Source: Ahaetulla prasina (taxonomy: Eukaryota; Chordata; Lepidosauria; Squamata; Colubridae). From it: 64,000 nucleotides of DNA. The translations under genes were made by a program, and so were the position numbers. Position 1 is the stretch's first letter; every line of letters begins with the position of its first letter. The notes beneath the pieces are model-generated. The model had not been told where the DNA came from. It saw nothing but the letters and a program-made list of their open reading frames with translations, and did no database searches. Positions 1-10,298 of the stretch are shown here, piece after piece. The stretch spans positions 265,021,958 through 265,085,957 of the forward strand of contig NC_080540.1 of assembly GCF_028640845.1 (NCBI RefSeq), read 5' to 3'.

Positions 1-896
1 AAGAAGACAAATAATTGAGCAACACAGGACCAACAATAGCTAAGAAAGAATATTCGAAGTGTGCAGCTTATTTAATGAGATTTTCCTTTGCTATTAGTTT
101 CACAGTTGTTCAAAAATTGTTTCTTTATAAAGAACAACATCTCCTTGTGCAACAGGCCTGAATGAAATTTTGGTAGTGTGAAGAAAGAACAAAGATGGTT
201 TTGTAGATTAAAAGCAAACAGTGAGGGCTGGACTTCTTATTTCTCTATACAATAGAACATTACAGAGGCAGCCTTGTGTATAGCTTGTTGTTTCTGCAGG
301 ACCCTGGGTGAACATAAGATAAAAACTGTTGAAGGGTCATTTTAGTTCCACATCCAATTTCTAAGTGGGCAGGACAAATTATTCTCAATAAACAAGCTAC
401 ATGTAAAGCCAATAGCTTCTGTTCATTATTTGTCCTTTAACATCTCTATTAAAAAGCAACCTATAATGGTGGAACAGACATTAATTTATTTGCTTATATA
501 TGGTTTTTTAAGTGTGTTTCCTTATTTATTATGAACACATTTATTTCAGCAACATTTGCTTTTCCTTTGTTTTCTTCATTTTGGATTTTTTTTAAAAAAG
601 TTACTCTTGTAGCTTCCTTGATCCCGCTCATTAACTATACGCCACACTCTGAAGCTATTGTGCTTTTTGTAATTTAAATATATCTTAGTTTGTTTTGCAA
701 GAATGGCTTTAGAGTTTTGAGGGCAGGACTATTGTGAATTTATACTTATATATTTTTGTTATAGCTCTTTGAGATTTTTTTTAAAGCTAGGTTTGAACAG
801 TAAGGTAACATCCAAACGGTACTATTCCTTAAAAGCAGATCTCTCAATGCAAGAATCTATCTGCAAAAATTCTTCTCCTGCTCCTTCCATTATGTC
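1..896. other. Unclassified AT-rich DNA
   Basis: No ORF of note and no repeat family that I recognise. AT-rich with homopolymer T/A runs near 580-600 and 770-785. It may be unique intergenic or intronic sequence. Confidence 0.6.
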
Positions 897-1001
897 TGCC
901 TGCCTGCCTGCCTGGCTGCCTGTGTGAAACTGTGTGAAAGAAATAAGAAGAGAGAGAGAGAGGGAGGGAGGGAGAGGGAGAGGGGGAGAGAGAGAGAGAG
1001 A
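897..1001. repeat. Compound microsatellite (TGCC)n / (GA)n
   Basis: Tandem TGCC units at about 897-922 are followed, after a short spacer, by GA/GGGA tracts at about 948-1001. The tract is purine-rich on the + strand. Confidence 0.9.
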
Positions 1002-2016
1002 CTGTCTCCTTTCATCTACATTTAATCTGGTAAGATTTCCTGCAGTTATTATCTAGGAACTTAATAAAACCTGTGTTTTGCTGCACCAGATCAGTAGAAC
1101 GCAAAACAGCATTTTATCTGAAATGTATTCTCTACTCCTAAAGCTTCTAATTTTAGACTGTATGCCATAAATTCAATATTCATGTTTTCAAAAGATTCTC
1201 CTCTAGACATTGAATCAAGTATTGAGTACATTCCACTTAATGTCAGACCAAGTATTCCTCAAATCTCATTTCCCAGGGCTGTGCAGACAGGCAGCTTCTG
1301 TGATTTTTGAATTAAGCAATATGAATGCTAGTGTTGTGCTGTGTTGACTAGGATTGTGATGTGCCACCATTCTGTGTGGCATTTCAGGAGGTTACAGAAT
1401 TTGAGATGAGTTGTACTATTATTTAAAGCATTAACTCTTTTCTGTTAAAAACGGGAGGTAAAGAATTCCCACGAGTATCTGAGGTAAGGTAAATGAGGTC
1501 AAGATAATTTCTCTCCAAGACTGATTTATATTTTAAGAGGTCATCCCATCCTCTTTCTATTCTTTTATGTTATTTCATGCAAGCTAACTTTGACAAGGAC
1601 ACCCACCTAGGTTTTCGTGGCATAAACTTCAATTACATATAAAGAGCAAGGAAGGTTTAATCTTCTACATTTCTAAGCTTATCTCAGAGCATATATCTTC
1701 GTTTCTGTTACAGGCTGGAATAGAGTTCCAGAGTTCCTTCCCCTTTGGGCTCATTGGAGAGTTATTACTCTTGAAACTTGGCAGCTTCTGTGTTCCTTAT
1801 TTGTTCAAGCTGCTGTTTCATTATCTACTGAAAGATATACATGGAAAAAGATATGTATAGGTTTTTTTATTGTTGTTTTTAACTCAAGAAAAGCTGAGGT
1901 GGAATGTGGAATCTTAACTTAAAAATAGATCATACATCTTTTTAGCAGGCATTTGAGTTTCCTATAATATTCATATTGAACCAACTGTTTTAGTTTGATT
2001 TATTTAAAACTTAAAC
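1002..2016. other. Unclassified DNA
   Basis: Stop-dense in all frames, with no recognisable repeat or gene. The only ORF-length stretch overlaps the CR1 tail that follows. Confidence 0.55.
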
Positions 2017-2100
2017 ATAATAACAGAGTGGGAAGGGACCTTGGAGGACTTCTAGTCCAACCCCATGCTCAGGCAGAAACCCCATATATCTTCATTTGGT
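2017..2100 (-). mobile_element. CR1 LINE 3' tail fragment
   Basis: Read on the minus strand, this is the CR1 3' end: the GGACTAGAAG-type block, then the CCAAGGTCC-type block and AACTCTGTTA. The same sequence recurs at 13656-13755, 18116-18200 and 63750-63820. It is 5' truncated and non-coding. Confidence 0.8.
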
Positions 2101-2444
2101 ATAGGTCATTTTCCAGCAATGTATGCAACTTGATTAATTATTTTATTTTTTTAGGTATTTATTGCTCCAGAAGCAGCCTCTTTGTAACTACCTTTGGATC
2201 CTGTATTAATCTGTAATTTATATTTACCAGAAATGGAAAGGTATGAGTAAATTGTATTAACTTCTTCAAAGAGCCATTATTTTAATTCCGTACTGGACTG
2301 CAGTAGAATGACCATCATATTTTATTTATTTATTTAAGCATTATTTGCTTCTTCCTATAAAATGTATTGAAGCATACATTTTATTGTATTGAAATTCTAA
2401 ACAGATTTGAGGTCAATAATTAAACAATAGCATAATAAATGTGA
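2101..2444. other. Unclassified AT-rich DNA
   Basis: AT-rich, with a short TTTA run near 2320-2335. Nothing else is recognised. Confidence 0.5.
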
Positions 2445-2540
2445 CTGTCAACTGGCTAATACACAAGTTAAATTTGAGTCAGTAATATAATGAAGCTACC
2501 AAAAAGGCAAATGCTATCCTGAAATGTATGAACAGGAGGC
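2445..2540 (+). mobile_element. Degraded CR1 LINE fragment
   Basis: The stretch reading roughly AAAAAGGCAAATGCTATCCTG resembles the part of CR1 ORF2 that encodes the '[15 protein letters not shown]' region of the copy at 27510-27550. It is short and diverged. It lies immediately before the LTR and SINE complex. Confidence 0.45.
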
Positions 2541-2546
2541 GTTAAA

Positions 2547-3145
2547 TGTTGTGACCTAGGCCCAAGTAGTTATTACCAGACACAATCAGTCCTAAACAAA
2601 CGTATTTTATTAGGACAGCTGAGAATTACTTCATTCTCAGCTTAGTCCAAATTAATTCCAAAACAAATCCTTCAGAAAAAGTCCTCTGGCCTTATCACAA
2701 ACCTTTGTTTTCTTTGGCACCCTGCCAAAGACTTTTCTTGGCAAAGCCCCATGAAGTTCAGAAACAAGAAACACTGATTAGAAACAAATGTAGCAACATT
2801 GCTTTCCTACAAAATGCCCAAAGGCCATTGCTGCTCTTTTAAGCCTTATGGGAGGGCCAATCAGCTCCTCGCCTTACTCCTGAGTTGTCCTTTTTGCTTT
2901 AGCTGCTTTTGCCTTCTGGCAGCTCTTCAGTTGTGTGCACTAGGAACAGGCTCCTACTGTTCCTCTGCCTCTCTGCTGTCCACCTCTGGAGGCTCCAAAT
3001 CCGCACATCAGACAAGGGTTCTGCCTCCAACACAAAACCCTCATCCAGGCCTTTCCCTGACTCCAGGATTGACCTATTGTCCTCCCCAACCTCCTTACTG
3101 TCTGACTCCGCTGCCAGCTCCACAGGCTGCTGGTGGACCACAACA
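2547..3145 (-). mobile_element. Solo LTR, TGTTGTG family
   Basis: On the minus strand the unit opens with TGTTGTGG and closes with GGTCACAACA, a TG...CA LTR of about 599 bp. It has an AATAAA-type signal near its 3' end and a TTAAAAG-type TATA candidate. The flanks TTAAA (2542-2546) and TTAAC (3146-3150) look like a 5-bp target duplication with one change. An ORF runs from base 2 of the LTR down to 2899; see the finding on LTR-start ORFs. No internal retroviral or gypsy sequence flanks it, so it is a solo LTR. Confidence 0.75.
2899..3144 (-). pseudogene. ORF opening at base 2 of the solo LTR (possible Pol C-terminal tail)
   Basis: An open frame of about 81 codons begins at the second base of the LTR (Val-Val-Val...). 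It has an acidic stretch near its start (residues like AAESDSKEVGEDN), then a basic Trp/Arg/Gln segment (SDVRIWSLQRW, ERQRNSRS) before a stop. The same layout occurs in the three other LTRs of the window. It has no start codon at the LTR edge, so on its own it is not a gene. The likely reading is the C-terminal end of an element's Pol protein extending into the 3' LTR; this is inference. Confidence 0.45.
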
Positions 3146-3338
3146 TTAACACTCCAAGCTAGACACCAGGAAATGATAGGTTCTAATCCCACCTTATGCA
3201 GGAAAGCTGGCTTGGTGGTTTTGGGCCAATCATTCTCTCTCTTAGTCCAACCTACCTCATAGGAATGTTTTTGTGAGGAAAATAGAAGGTATATTTGCTG
3301 TTTTGAAGCAAGATAAAAATGAATAAATAAATAAATCA
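3146..3338 (+). mobile_element. Squamate tRNA-derived SINE, 5' part cut by the LTR
   Basis: It contains the block with TTCTAATCCCACCTTA (B-box region) and GGGCCAATCATTCTCTCTCT, typical of squamate SINEs, then an (AAAT)n tail at about 3319-3337. The head of the SINE lies to the left of, or was lost at, the LTR insertion. Similar blocks occur at 7252-7470, 20370-20522 and 25400-25600. Confidence 0.7.
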
Positions 3339-5214
3339 TGGAGAAAATGTTACAACAGGATGGGACTAGTCAGGCAACTGGATAAATCAGTATCTCTTAG
3401 TAGACTTCATTATGGATGAAAATAATTCTGTATTTATTTGTTTATTTCAATTTAAGCACTGCCCAACTCCAAATGACCTTTGGATGGTATGTGTTACAGG
3501 AAGATCTAAGTGTATCTTAGAAAAATCTTAACAGTAACAGAATTAAGAGTGATACACATGACTGAGGTATCACCATTGGTATTCAAGTAGAGCCTACCTA
3601 GCCATCTGCTGGCCAAGATCCTTAATTTGGATCCTTTAATCTGGATATAAAAACTTCTCACAATCACATTGCTGATTCAAATAATACTTACTGACTACTC
3701 AAAGTTTTGTTTCCCAATTATATATTTTTAAAATACTGAAGCAGATGGCAAAGGGTTTAACATTATAGCACCCCACTTGATCTCTCTTTAGTTTGATGAC
3801 TTGTTGAGTTACTGATGGTGAACAATCAATTGAAGTTGAAATTGCCAACTTCTCTCAGAGCAGCCAAATTGTTGAGTAAAAACTTCAGTCAGTTATGCAT
3901 TCACTTAAATGATAGGCTACCTAGCCTACATTTCACTTGCTTACTAATCAGAATGTCATTAGAAACTTTCTCAAAGGTTTGCTGAATCATGATACTGTAT
4001 ATCACATGCTGTCAATTTTCTAAAGAAGTTAATCAGATCAAAAATGAGATATGTCTCATGCTGATCTCTGGTAATTCATACATTGTTTTAAAGTTGCTAT
4101 AGATAAATCTTTTTATGAAGAATTTTCCTCAGTCTCCATGTCTGTTTAAAAAAAATATTGTACAGGCACAAAGACGATTTGTTTTTCTCACACAAGACTG
4201 TTTTATTGTACAAAATTAAACCTCTAGCTTATTTTACTATTTTCCCATTACTATAAGTTTACAACTATTTCTAACCTTAAATTTCTATCTCTCAGTTCTA
4301 TTCCTATGTTCCTATTCCAATGTGTATAATCTTATAGGGTTTTATCTTACTTATTTCTTAGCTCTTCATTTTCTAAATGTTTGCCTTTTCCCCAGGACTT
4401 TAGCTCTTGTAGTTTTTTGCACTTGTGTCAGAAGCACTGAGGAGTTTCTGGGTTGAAAGGAATAGCAGGTGACATTACTGTTGCCAAGGGGATGTCCAGT
4501 TGGGGGCTCCTTTCATGTTCCTCGCAGAAACTGAAATGAAGGACAAGAACTGTTGTAGTCAATCTCAGAATATTTAAATATGAAGGTTCACTCCTTTATA
4601 GACTTCCTAATGAATGATTTTCCCTCTTCCCTACAGTCTTCTGTTCCTGGAGCAGGTTTGTAGAGCTTTGCATCTGGGTTGCTACAGGGACTGTTCTTGG
4701 CTTTGCAGACTTTCCTGGTTTTAGTTCTGGTCAGATTTTCTTCCCCTGGTTTTCAGCTCTAGCGCTCAAATGTCTTGCAGATCCAAGAACTGAAATTTTA
4801 TCTTGTCAGAAGAGAAATGCTGAGATCCTTGCCTCTTTTCTGAGTATCGCTATCTTCCGGTCATAATTCCTTTCTTGACACTCTCACATATATGTTTGCT
4901 TTCAGTTCCCTTTTTATAAAATAAACTCTCCAATAAAGGAAAGGATTTGGCTGTGTTAACCCTCCTTCCCAGGTAGCATCAATACTCCCAGGATTCCAAT
5001 AATCCCAGGAAGGAAAAATGCCTGCTTATTCCAGGTGATAAGTCCACTTTTCTTCACAGAACACCAGTTTTTCTTTTCCAAGATCCTCCTTCCATCTAAA
5101 GAAGATACACACATACTAAGACAGATATAGATGCTTTTGTTTACAAAGGATGCTTTCTTTGACAACATTTGTGGTCGAATCTGCTATTGTTTATGATTGT
5201 GCTAATGTTTTCTC
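3339..5214. other. Unclassified DNA
   Basis: About 1.9 kb without a supportable gene. A short stretch near 3430-3500 weakly resembles the reverse of a SINE/L2-type tail. ORFs here are short and show no family features. Confidence 0.5.
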
Positions 5215-5450
5215 TTAATGGCTTCTTAATGAGAAGGAAGGACTCATTGGAGAAGAGCCTAATGCTGGGAAAGATTGAGGACAAAAGAAGAACAGGACAG
5301 CAGAGAATGAGGTGGCTGGATGGAGTCACTGAAGCAATACATATAATCTTAAATGGACTCCAGAGGATGGTAGAGGACAGGAAGGCCTGGAGGAAAGTTG
5401 TCCATGGGGTCATGATGGGTTGGACACAACTTCACAACTAACAACAACAA
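5215..5450 (+). mobile_element. BovB (RTE) LINE 3' fragment
   Basis: It translates to the C-terminal end of BovB ORF2, including 'KDSLEKSLMLGKIE', 'RRTGQQRMRWLDGVTEA' and 'RMVEDRKAWRKVVHGV', and ends in an ACAACAACAA tail. BovB encodes an apurinic-type endonuclease and reverse transcriptase; only the C-terminus remains here (about 75 residues). A sister copy lies on the minus strand at 22953-23319. Confidence 0.9.
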
Positions 5451-5580
5451 TGTTTTGTCTTCTTTTTCTTTGGCTTAGCACAATATATAGCTCTCCTTGC
5501 TGGATCACCAATTTCTCCAGATAAATCAGTACATTCTCCATGTTTTATCCTTGAGCTTGGAGCTCACATTTTCAGTGAAC

Positions 5581-5611
5581 CAGTGGTGAAATTATTTGAA
5601 ACCCACCACTG
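5581..5611. mobile_element. Minimal 31-bp hAT MITE remnant
   Basis: Two terminal repeats, CAGTGGTGAAAT and the CCCACCACTG type, sit almost back to back. They match the ends of the MITEs at 21847, 32680, 40037 and 60122, but essentially all internal sequence is missing. No matching 8-bp flanks are visible. Confidence 0.5.
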
Positions 5612-5845
5612 GTTGGCTGCATAGATTTTCAATTGGGTTAAGGTCTGGGCTATTCCCAGGCCATTCCAGCAGTGGAACATAATTATCTTGAACCCCCACC
5701 CCCCAAAAAAGTGGTGTTATTAGCCATCAAACCTCAAAAATACACTTTTCCCAAAGTTTTTCCACAATTTTAGCCACATTGTAAGTGTTGACAATTCTGT
5801 TATCCATTTTGGTCACCATTACTCTAAGCAGTTGATCAACTTTGC
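5612..5845 (-). pseudogene. Tc1-like transposase C-terminal relic
   Basis: On the minus strand the peptide pieces 'VAKIVEKLW' and 'VPLLEWPGNSPDLNPIENL' can be read. The latter is the signature around the last catalytic acidic residue (E of DDE/DD34E) of Tc1/mariner transposases, where it is usually followed by Trp; here the next residue is Cys. The rest of the transposase, the N-terminal DNA-binding domain and the terminal repeats are not seen. Stops and frame changes show it is dead. The minimal MITE at 5581-5611 abuts the C-terminal side of the relic. Confidence 0.75.
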
Positions 5846-6392
5846 TTTGTTTAGTAGGAAAAAACAATATATCATAAGATTAACTTTCAGTGCAGCAAGT
5901 CTGATTTTATTTATTTTTTGTATAATCAGAGTAATTTTTTAAATAATTACACATATTTTAATATAAGCTCAACCTCTCAAGCTTTATTGTTCTGAAAAAC
6001 TTAGGGCCCATCTGGAACTTCCAGAGCATATAATGCTTTGATCATCAGGAGACATTTTGCACATCAGTTTAAAGACTGTTGTTAAGCTGAAAGGTTGGAA
6101 AGTTGAAAGGAAATAATTTTTAATAAGCTTGCACAGCATTCAGTGCCCAAGGTGGATTCTTTTCTTGTAGCACGTTTTGACATTTAGATTTGTACCAGCT
6201 TTCCCTTCACCAATATGATAATTGCAGGTATCACAGGAAAAAAAAATCTATCAGCCTTTTTGTTTTTGAATGTCTAAATGGCATGAGTGTGTAAAGTGGA
6301 CTTCACTTAATCGTATTGGACAGCACTAAATAAAATTTAGTGCTACCCATTGTTCTTGACTGGCAAAGTTTCTAAGAGCTAACACAAGTTGT
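5846..6392. other. Unclassified DNA
   Basis: No gene or repeat is recognised. The sequence may include further eroded Tc1 transposase at its left end. Confidence 0.5.
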
Positions 6393-6497
6393 TTTTATTT
6401 AAAATTTTTAAATAAATAAATTTTATTTTATTTAAATAAATATTTAAATAAATTTGAATAAATGTTTTTATTTAAATTTAAATTTTTATTTAAATAC
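6393..6497. repeat. AT-rich low-complexity run
   Basis: Alternating TTTA/AAAT and TTTAAAT blocks without a fixed period. Confidence 0.8.
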
Positions 6498-6504
6498 TAA
6501 ACTA

Positions 6505-6956
6505 ATCAACTACGCCGCCTTCGACATGACCTGAGTTTAACTCATAGAATCATCTATTACAAAATCCTTCCTATCGAAGACTACTTCAGCTTCAATTGCA
6601 ACAATACACGAGCACACAATAGATTTAAACTTAATGTTAACCGCTCCAATCTTGATTGCAGAAAATATGACTTCAGTAATAGAATTGATAATGCTTGGAA
6701 TACATTACCTGACTCTGTGGTCTCTTCCCAAAATCCCCAAAGCTTTAACCAAAAACTGTCTACTATTGACCTCACCCCATTCCTAAGAGGTCTGTAAGGG
6801 GCGTGCGTAAGAGCACAAACGTGCCTACCGTTCCTGTCCTATTGTTTCCTTTTGTTATATCCAATTAATATAGTTATTACATATTCGTACTCATATATAT
6901 GCTTATATATTGTATAGTTATTTCATACTTATGCTTATATATACTGTGTGACAAAA

Positions 6957-6987
<31 letters not shown>

Positions 6988-6989
6988 AA
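6505..6989 (+). mobile_element. Rex/CR1-like LINE, 3' fragment
   Basis: It matches the last ~100 codons and 3' UTR of the long copy at 43561-47372, including the region encoding 'LDCRKYDF...AWNTLPDSV', then 'LTPFLRG'. The 3' UTR carries GTGCGTAAGAGCACAAACG and CCTACCGTTCCTGTCCTATT and ends in a TGTGACAAAATAAA(TAAA)n tail. It is strongly 5' truncated, as is usual for LINE insertions. Confidence 0.85.
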
Positions 6990-7251
6990 GAAAAGTACAT
7001 CTACAACACTATTAATAAAGCACTGCAGTCTCTAAATTGATACACGTAGCAGTAAAGAAATTTTAAAAAGGAAAAGGGAGGAAAGCCTAGAAATTAAATT
7101 ATAAATAGGGAAAGCTCCAAAATCTTTGATCGTATTATTCAGAGTCTTTTTCCCAATTAAATATTGATATATCGGCCACAATTCATGATACCTGAATTCC
7201 TAAACACATAGAGTATACAATGAGAGAAGACAAAAGAGAAAAATAAGAGTC

Positions 7252-7470
7252 CATGTGATATAGTGATGTAATGGTTAAAGTGTTTGACTAGGGGCAGGGA
7301 GAATCCTTAGGCACAGAAGCCAGTTGGGTGACTTTGACTAGTTATTTTCTCTCAGCCCTAGTCTGAGAAGTTGAAAAGTATCTATCCAATAACTCACAGC
7401 TGGCCAGCATAATAAATCATGATGTTAAGCTTCAAGGAAGAGACCTTCATGGTACAGTGGATTGATTCAT
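7252..7470 (+). mobile_element. Degraded squamate SINE
   Basis: The head 'GTAATGGTTAAAGTGTTTGACTA' (A-box-like region) and 'AGCCAGTTGGGTGACTTTGACTAG...CTCTCAGCCCTAG' match the same SINE type as 25400-25600. The tail is eroded. Confidence 0.55.
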
Positions 7471-7789
7471 TTTTGAAGATAAGAAATATGTACATGTTTA
7501 TATGCATGATGGTTACAAGAAAAAAGTATATTGCAGTAGTAATGTATACAGTGATGTTATCTATGTATTAAAATGTTCAGTTGTCTTTGACCTGAAGTCA
7601 GGTACAGGCTTTTAAAGTGCTGACTACCTATAAACTGAGGAACTCACAATGTTTTAAAGGAAAGATTATTTATTTATTAGTATATTCAGAAACATCTCTT
7701 TTTTTAAAGAATACATAGTTTTCTTATGTTTAATAAACTAAACTGAATCTCTTTTTGACACGCACATACTCACACCCTTGTTAGCCATG
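7471..7789. other. Unclassified DNA
   Basis: AT-rich; nothing is recognised. Confidence 0.5.
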
Positions 7790-8158
7790 TGTCAGCATTC
7801 CGACTGACGAACCCAACCGAAGCAAGAACGATCGAGACCTTCCAATCTCTTAATGCAAAACTTTATTGAATTCATCATTTTGACACTGATGAAGGCAAAA
7901 ACCAGATCTGCCTAATTCCCATGCAAACCTACTTAGTGAAAGTATAGATTTCTTCCTCCTCCTATTTGTGCAGGTCACATTGTCCAATTGAGTGTTATTG
8001 TTTTGTTAAGAGAAAAAGTCTCTGGTCTTGGTAAACACCAGCCAAAGTGTTCTTGAGTCTCATGGCTCATCTTCTTGAAGTCTGAAACCAACATTCAATT
8101 TTCCCCTTCCCTTGCCCCTGGTTCTTTAGCAGGTTGAAAAGCGATAATAGTTGCAACA
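7790..8158 (-). mobile_element. Possible solo LTR
   Basis: On the minus strand the right part has AATAAAG followed by about 65 bp with several CpGs and an end in ...GGAATGCTGACA, like an R-U5 end. The other edge (8158, TGTTGCAAC on minus) is only a guess. The flanking 5-mers do not match, so the boundaries are uncertain. Confidence 0.3.
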
Positions 8159-9399
8159 GCCTAAGTGAGCTTCATGTAGATGTTAACTTCAAATGTGATT
8201 AAATTGAGATACTACTATTTATGGTTAAAAATTCATATTGGAAAAAAGAAAAGAGAAAATATTTAAACATCAAAAGATACTATTCATCCTGATGCCACAA
8301 TTTTGAGATCTTTCCAATTTAAGAATAGATCCCACTCCCCTCCTCCTTCCACCCCAAAAAAAATTCCTTTCTGGATGATTTAGTGGATATAGCCTTCAGT
8401 ATTTGGATGGATGATTTCATTACATCAGCCATGATCATGACCTTGGATTCTGACAAGATACATATCACCTCAAATAGTGGCATCAAGTAAATGATCTGCC
8501 CTTCAGTATTTTCTCTTTTTTTCCCCTTTCTGCTAGGCTATTAAAGATGAAGAAGGAGTAATCCTACTTGGATCATAGGTTGAGAATATAATTTTTTAGT
8601 AGCTGCAGTAACAGATATAGTTAATATCACTTATATATCATTGAAACCAATGCAGATATCTTTCATCATATTTTATCTGGTGAGATCTTTTTTAAAAAAA
8701 TTTTTAAATTGACATTATCAATCACCCCTCTACTGACACCAAAAATTTTCTGATTTATAATGGATATTGCATTGATTTAGACATACAGTATCGTTTCACT
8801 ATCTTCTCTCAATTAAAAACTTCCCGACTCTTACTTTCTTAAACTTTCAGAAATGTGGGTATCTGCAATTATAATTGCATAGATCTTCTAAAATGGAATA
8901 ATTTTTAAAATATATGAATCCATGCAGACATTAAGTTTCTGATGTGAATCATATAGGATGGGCATATAGGGCATAAGCACGGATGTCATGCACTATGTTT
9001 TCCAACCTAACATTGTCAATTTTCAATTTTTTGTGATGGAATGTGATAGACTGGATTCCCAGGTGGGAGGGGCACATTCCAAAGGAATAAGAGGCAATTG
9101 AGTCCAGATATTTTGTGTGAGAGAAAGAGTGTAAGACTGTTTAATAGTTCTCAGAGTATATTCATTAGAGTCTTATCCAATAGCAAAATTAAAATGTATC
9201 AATACTCTTCCTATCCTGCTTCTTCAAAATCTAACTTTTCTTTTCATAGAGTATCACTGGAAATATCATGGCATAACGATTCTGATCTTTGTACGTATAG
9301 ACAAATCTTGGCATTTAAATAACTTTCCAAAAGCCCTCATGATTGCTCAAGTGCTCTGCAAGTGATAAAAGAAAAAATAAGTTAAAGTTCTAATCAATT
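8159..9399. other. Unclassified DNA
   Basis: No gene is recognised. A 74-codon ORF at 9098-9322 lacks any family feature and is probably chance. Confidence 0.5.
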
Positions 9400-9775
9400 T
9401 TTTCCAGCAAATCTGGAAAATGACATAATGGCCAACACATTGGAAGTGGTCAATCTACAATCCATTACTTAAAAAAAGAGAAAATTCAATAAACTGTGCA
9501 AACCATTGTACAATATTGTTTGCAAAATAATGCTTAGGATCATCCAGACTAGTTTAAAGCCTTCCATTAAAAAGAGATGCCAGATGTCCAGACTAGCTTC
9601 GCTAGTAATGCAAGCTAAACAATTGAGAATGCCAAGAATACAGAAGATAAGTCACTGTCTGCTTCATTGATTAGAAAAAGGATTTGATTGTATCGATCAC
9701 ATCAAACTGTGGAAAGTGCTCATAAAAATGAGAGTTCCAGAAAATGTCATTCTCTTAATAAGAAACTTATATAAC
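9400..9775 (+). mobile_element. Decayed BovB/RTE reverse-transcriptase fragment
   Basis: With frameshifts it reads as the fingers/palm region of an RTE-type reverse transcriptase: 'KWSIYNPLLKK' and then 'KGFDCIDHIKLWKVLIKMRVP...LIRNLY'. The block corresponds to the AFD motif region (here GFD). It is much more diverged than the BovB ends at 5215 and 22953, so it is an older copy. A SINE follows directly. Confidence 0.6.
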
Positions 9776-9785
9776 TTATAAGACC

Positions 9786-9998
9786 CAGGATGGTGCAATG
9801 GTTAGAGTACACTACTGCAGGCTAATTCTGCCGACTGCTAGCAGTTCAATCCTGACTGGATCAAGGTTGACTCTGTCTTCCATCCTTTCCAGGTTGGTAA
9901 AATGAGGACCCAGATTGTTGAGAGCAATATACTAATTCTGTAAAACACTTAGAGAGGGCTGTAAAACACTGTGAAGCAGTATATAAGTGCTATTCCTA
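9786..9998 (+). mobile_element. tRNA-derived SINE
   Basis: An A-box-like stretch (TGGTGCAATGGTTAGAGTA, about 9790) and a B-box-like stretch (AGTTCAATCC, about 9842) give an internal pol III promoter. The body contains GGTAAAATGAGGACCC and TTAGAGAGGGCTGTAAA. The 3' end GCAGTATATAAGT resembles the L2 3' end. Copies of the same family lie at 19579, 52343 and (minus strand) 56616. Confidence 0.8.
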
Positions 9999-10060
9999 AT
10001 ATTCAGAGGTGGGTGTCACATACTACAACAATGGGTTTGCCCGGAACCGAAAATGTGAGC

Positions 10061-10298
10061 ATGCTCCAAGGTGAGAAGCAACTAGAACTAAGGAGAAATT
10101 TCCTAACATTGAGTGCAATCAACCAATGGAACAGTTTGTCTTCAAAAGTTGTGGGTGCTCCATCACTGGAGGCTTTCAAAAAGAGACTGGACAATCATTT
10201 GCCTGAAAATGGATAGGGTCTCCTGTTTAAGCAGGGGGTTGGACTAGAAGAACATAGGTTGGATGGCCAATTGTCAGGAATGCTATAGTTGCATTTTG
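10061..10298 (+). mobile_element. CR1 LINE 3' fragment
   Basis: It encodes the CR1 ORF2 C-terminus ('LELRRNFLT...INQWNSLSSKVVGAPSLEAFKKRLDNHL'), then the non-coding tail with GGGGGTTGGACTAGAAGA. A 48-bp stretch between the preceding SINE and this fragment begins CAGAGGTGGGT and may be a truncated MITE end. Confidence 0.85.

Noticed and set aside
2899..3339. 146-codon reverse ORF as a gene
   Set aside because: It spans the SINE and the solo LTR; only the part inside the LTR is of interest.
9786..9860. tRNA gene
   Set aside because: A- and B-box-like stretches are present, but there is no cloverleaf and the sequence continues into a SINE body.
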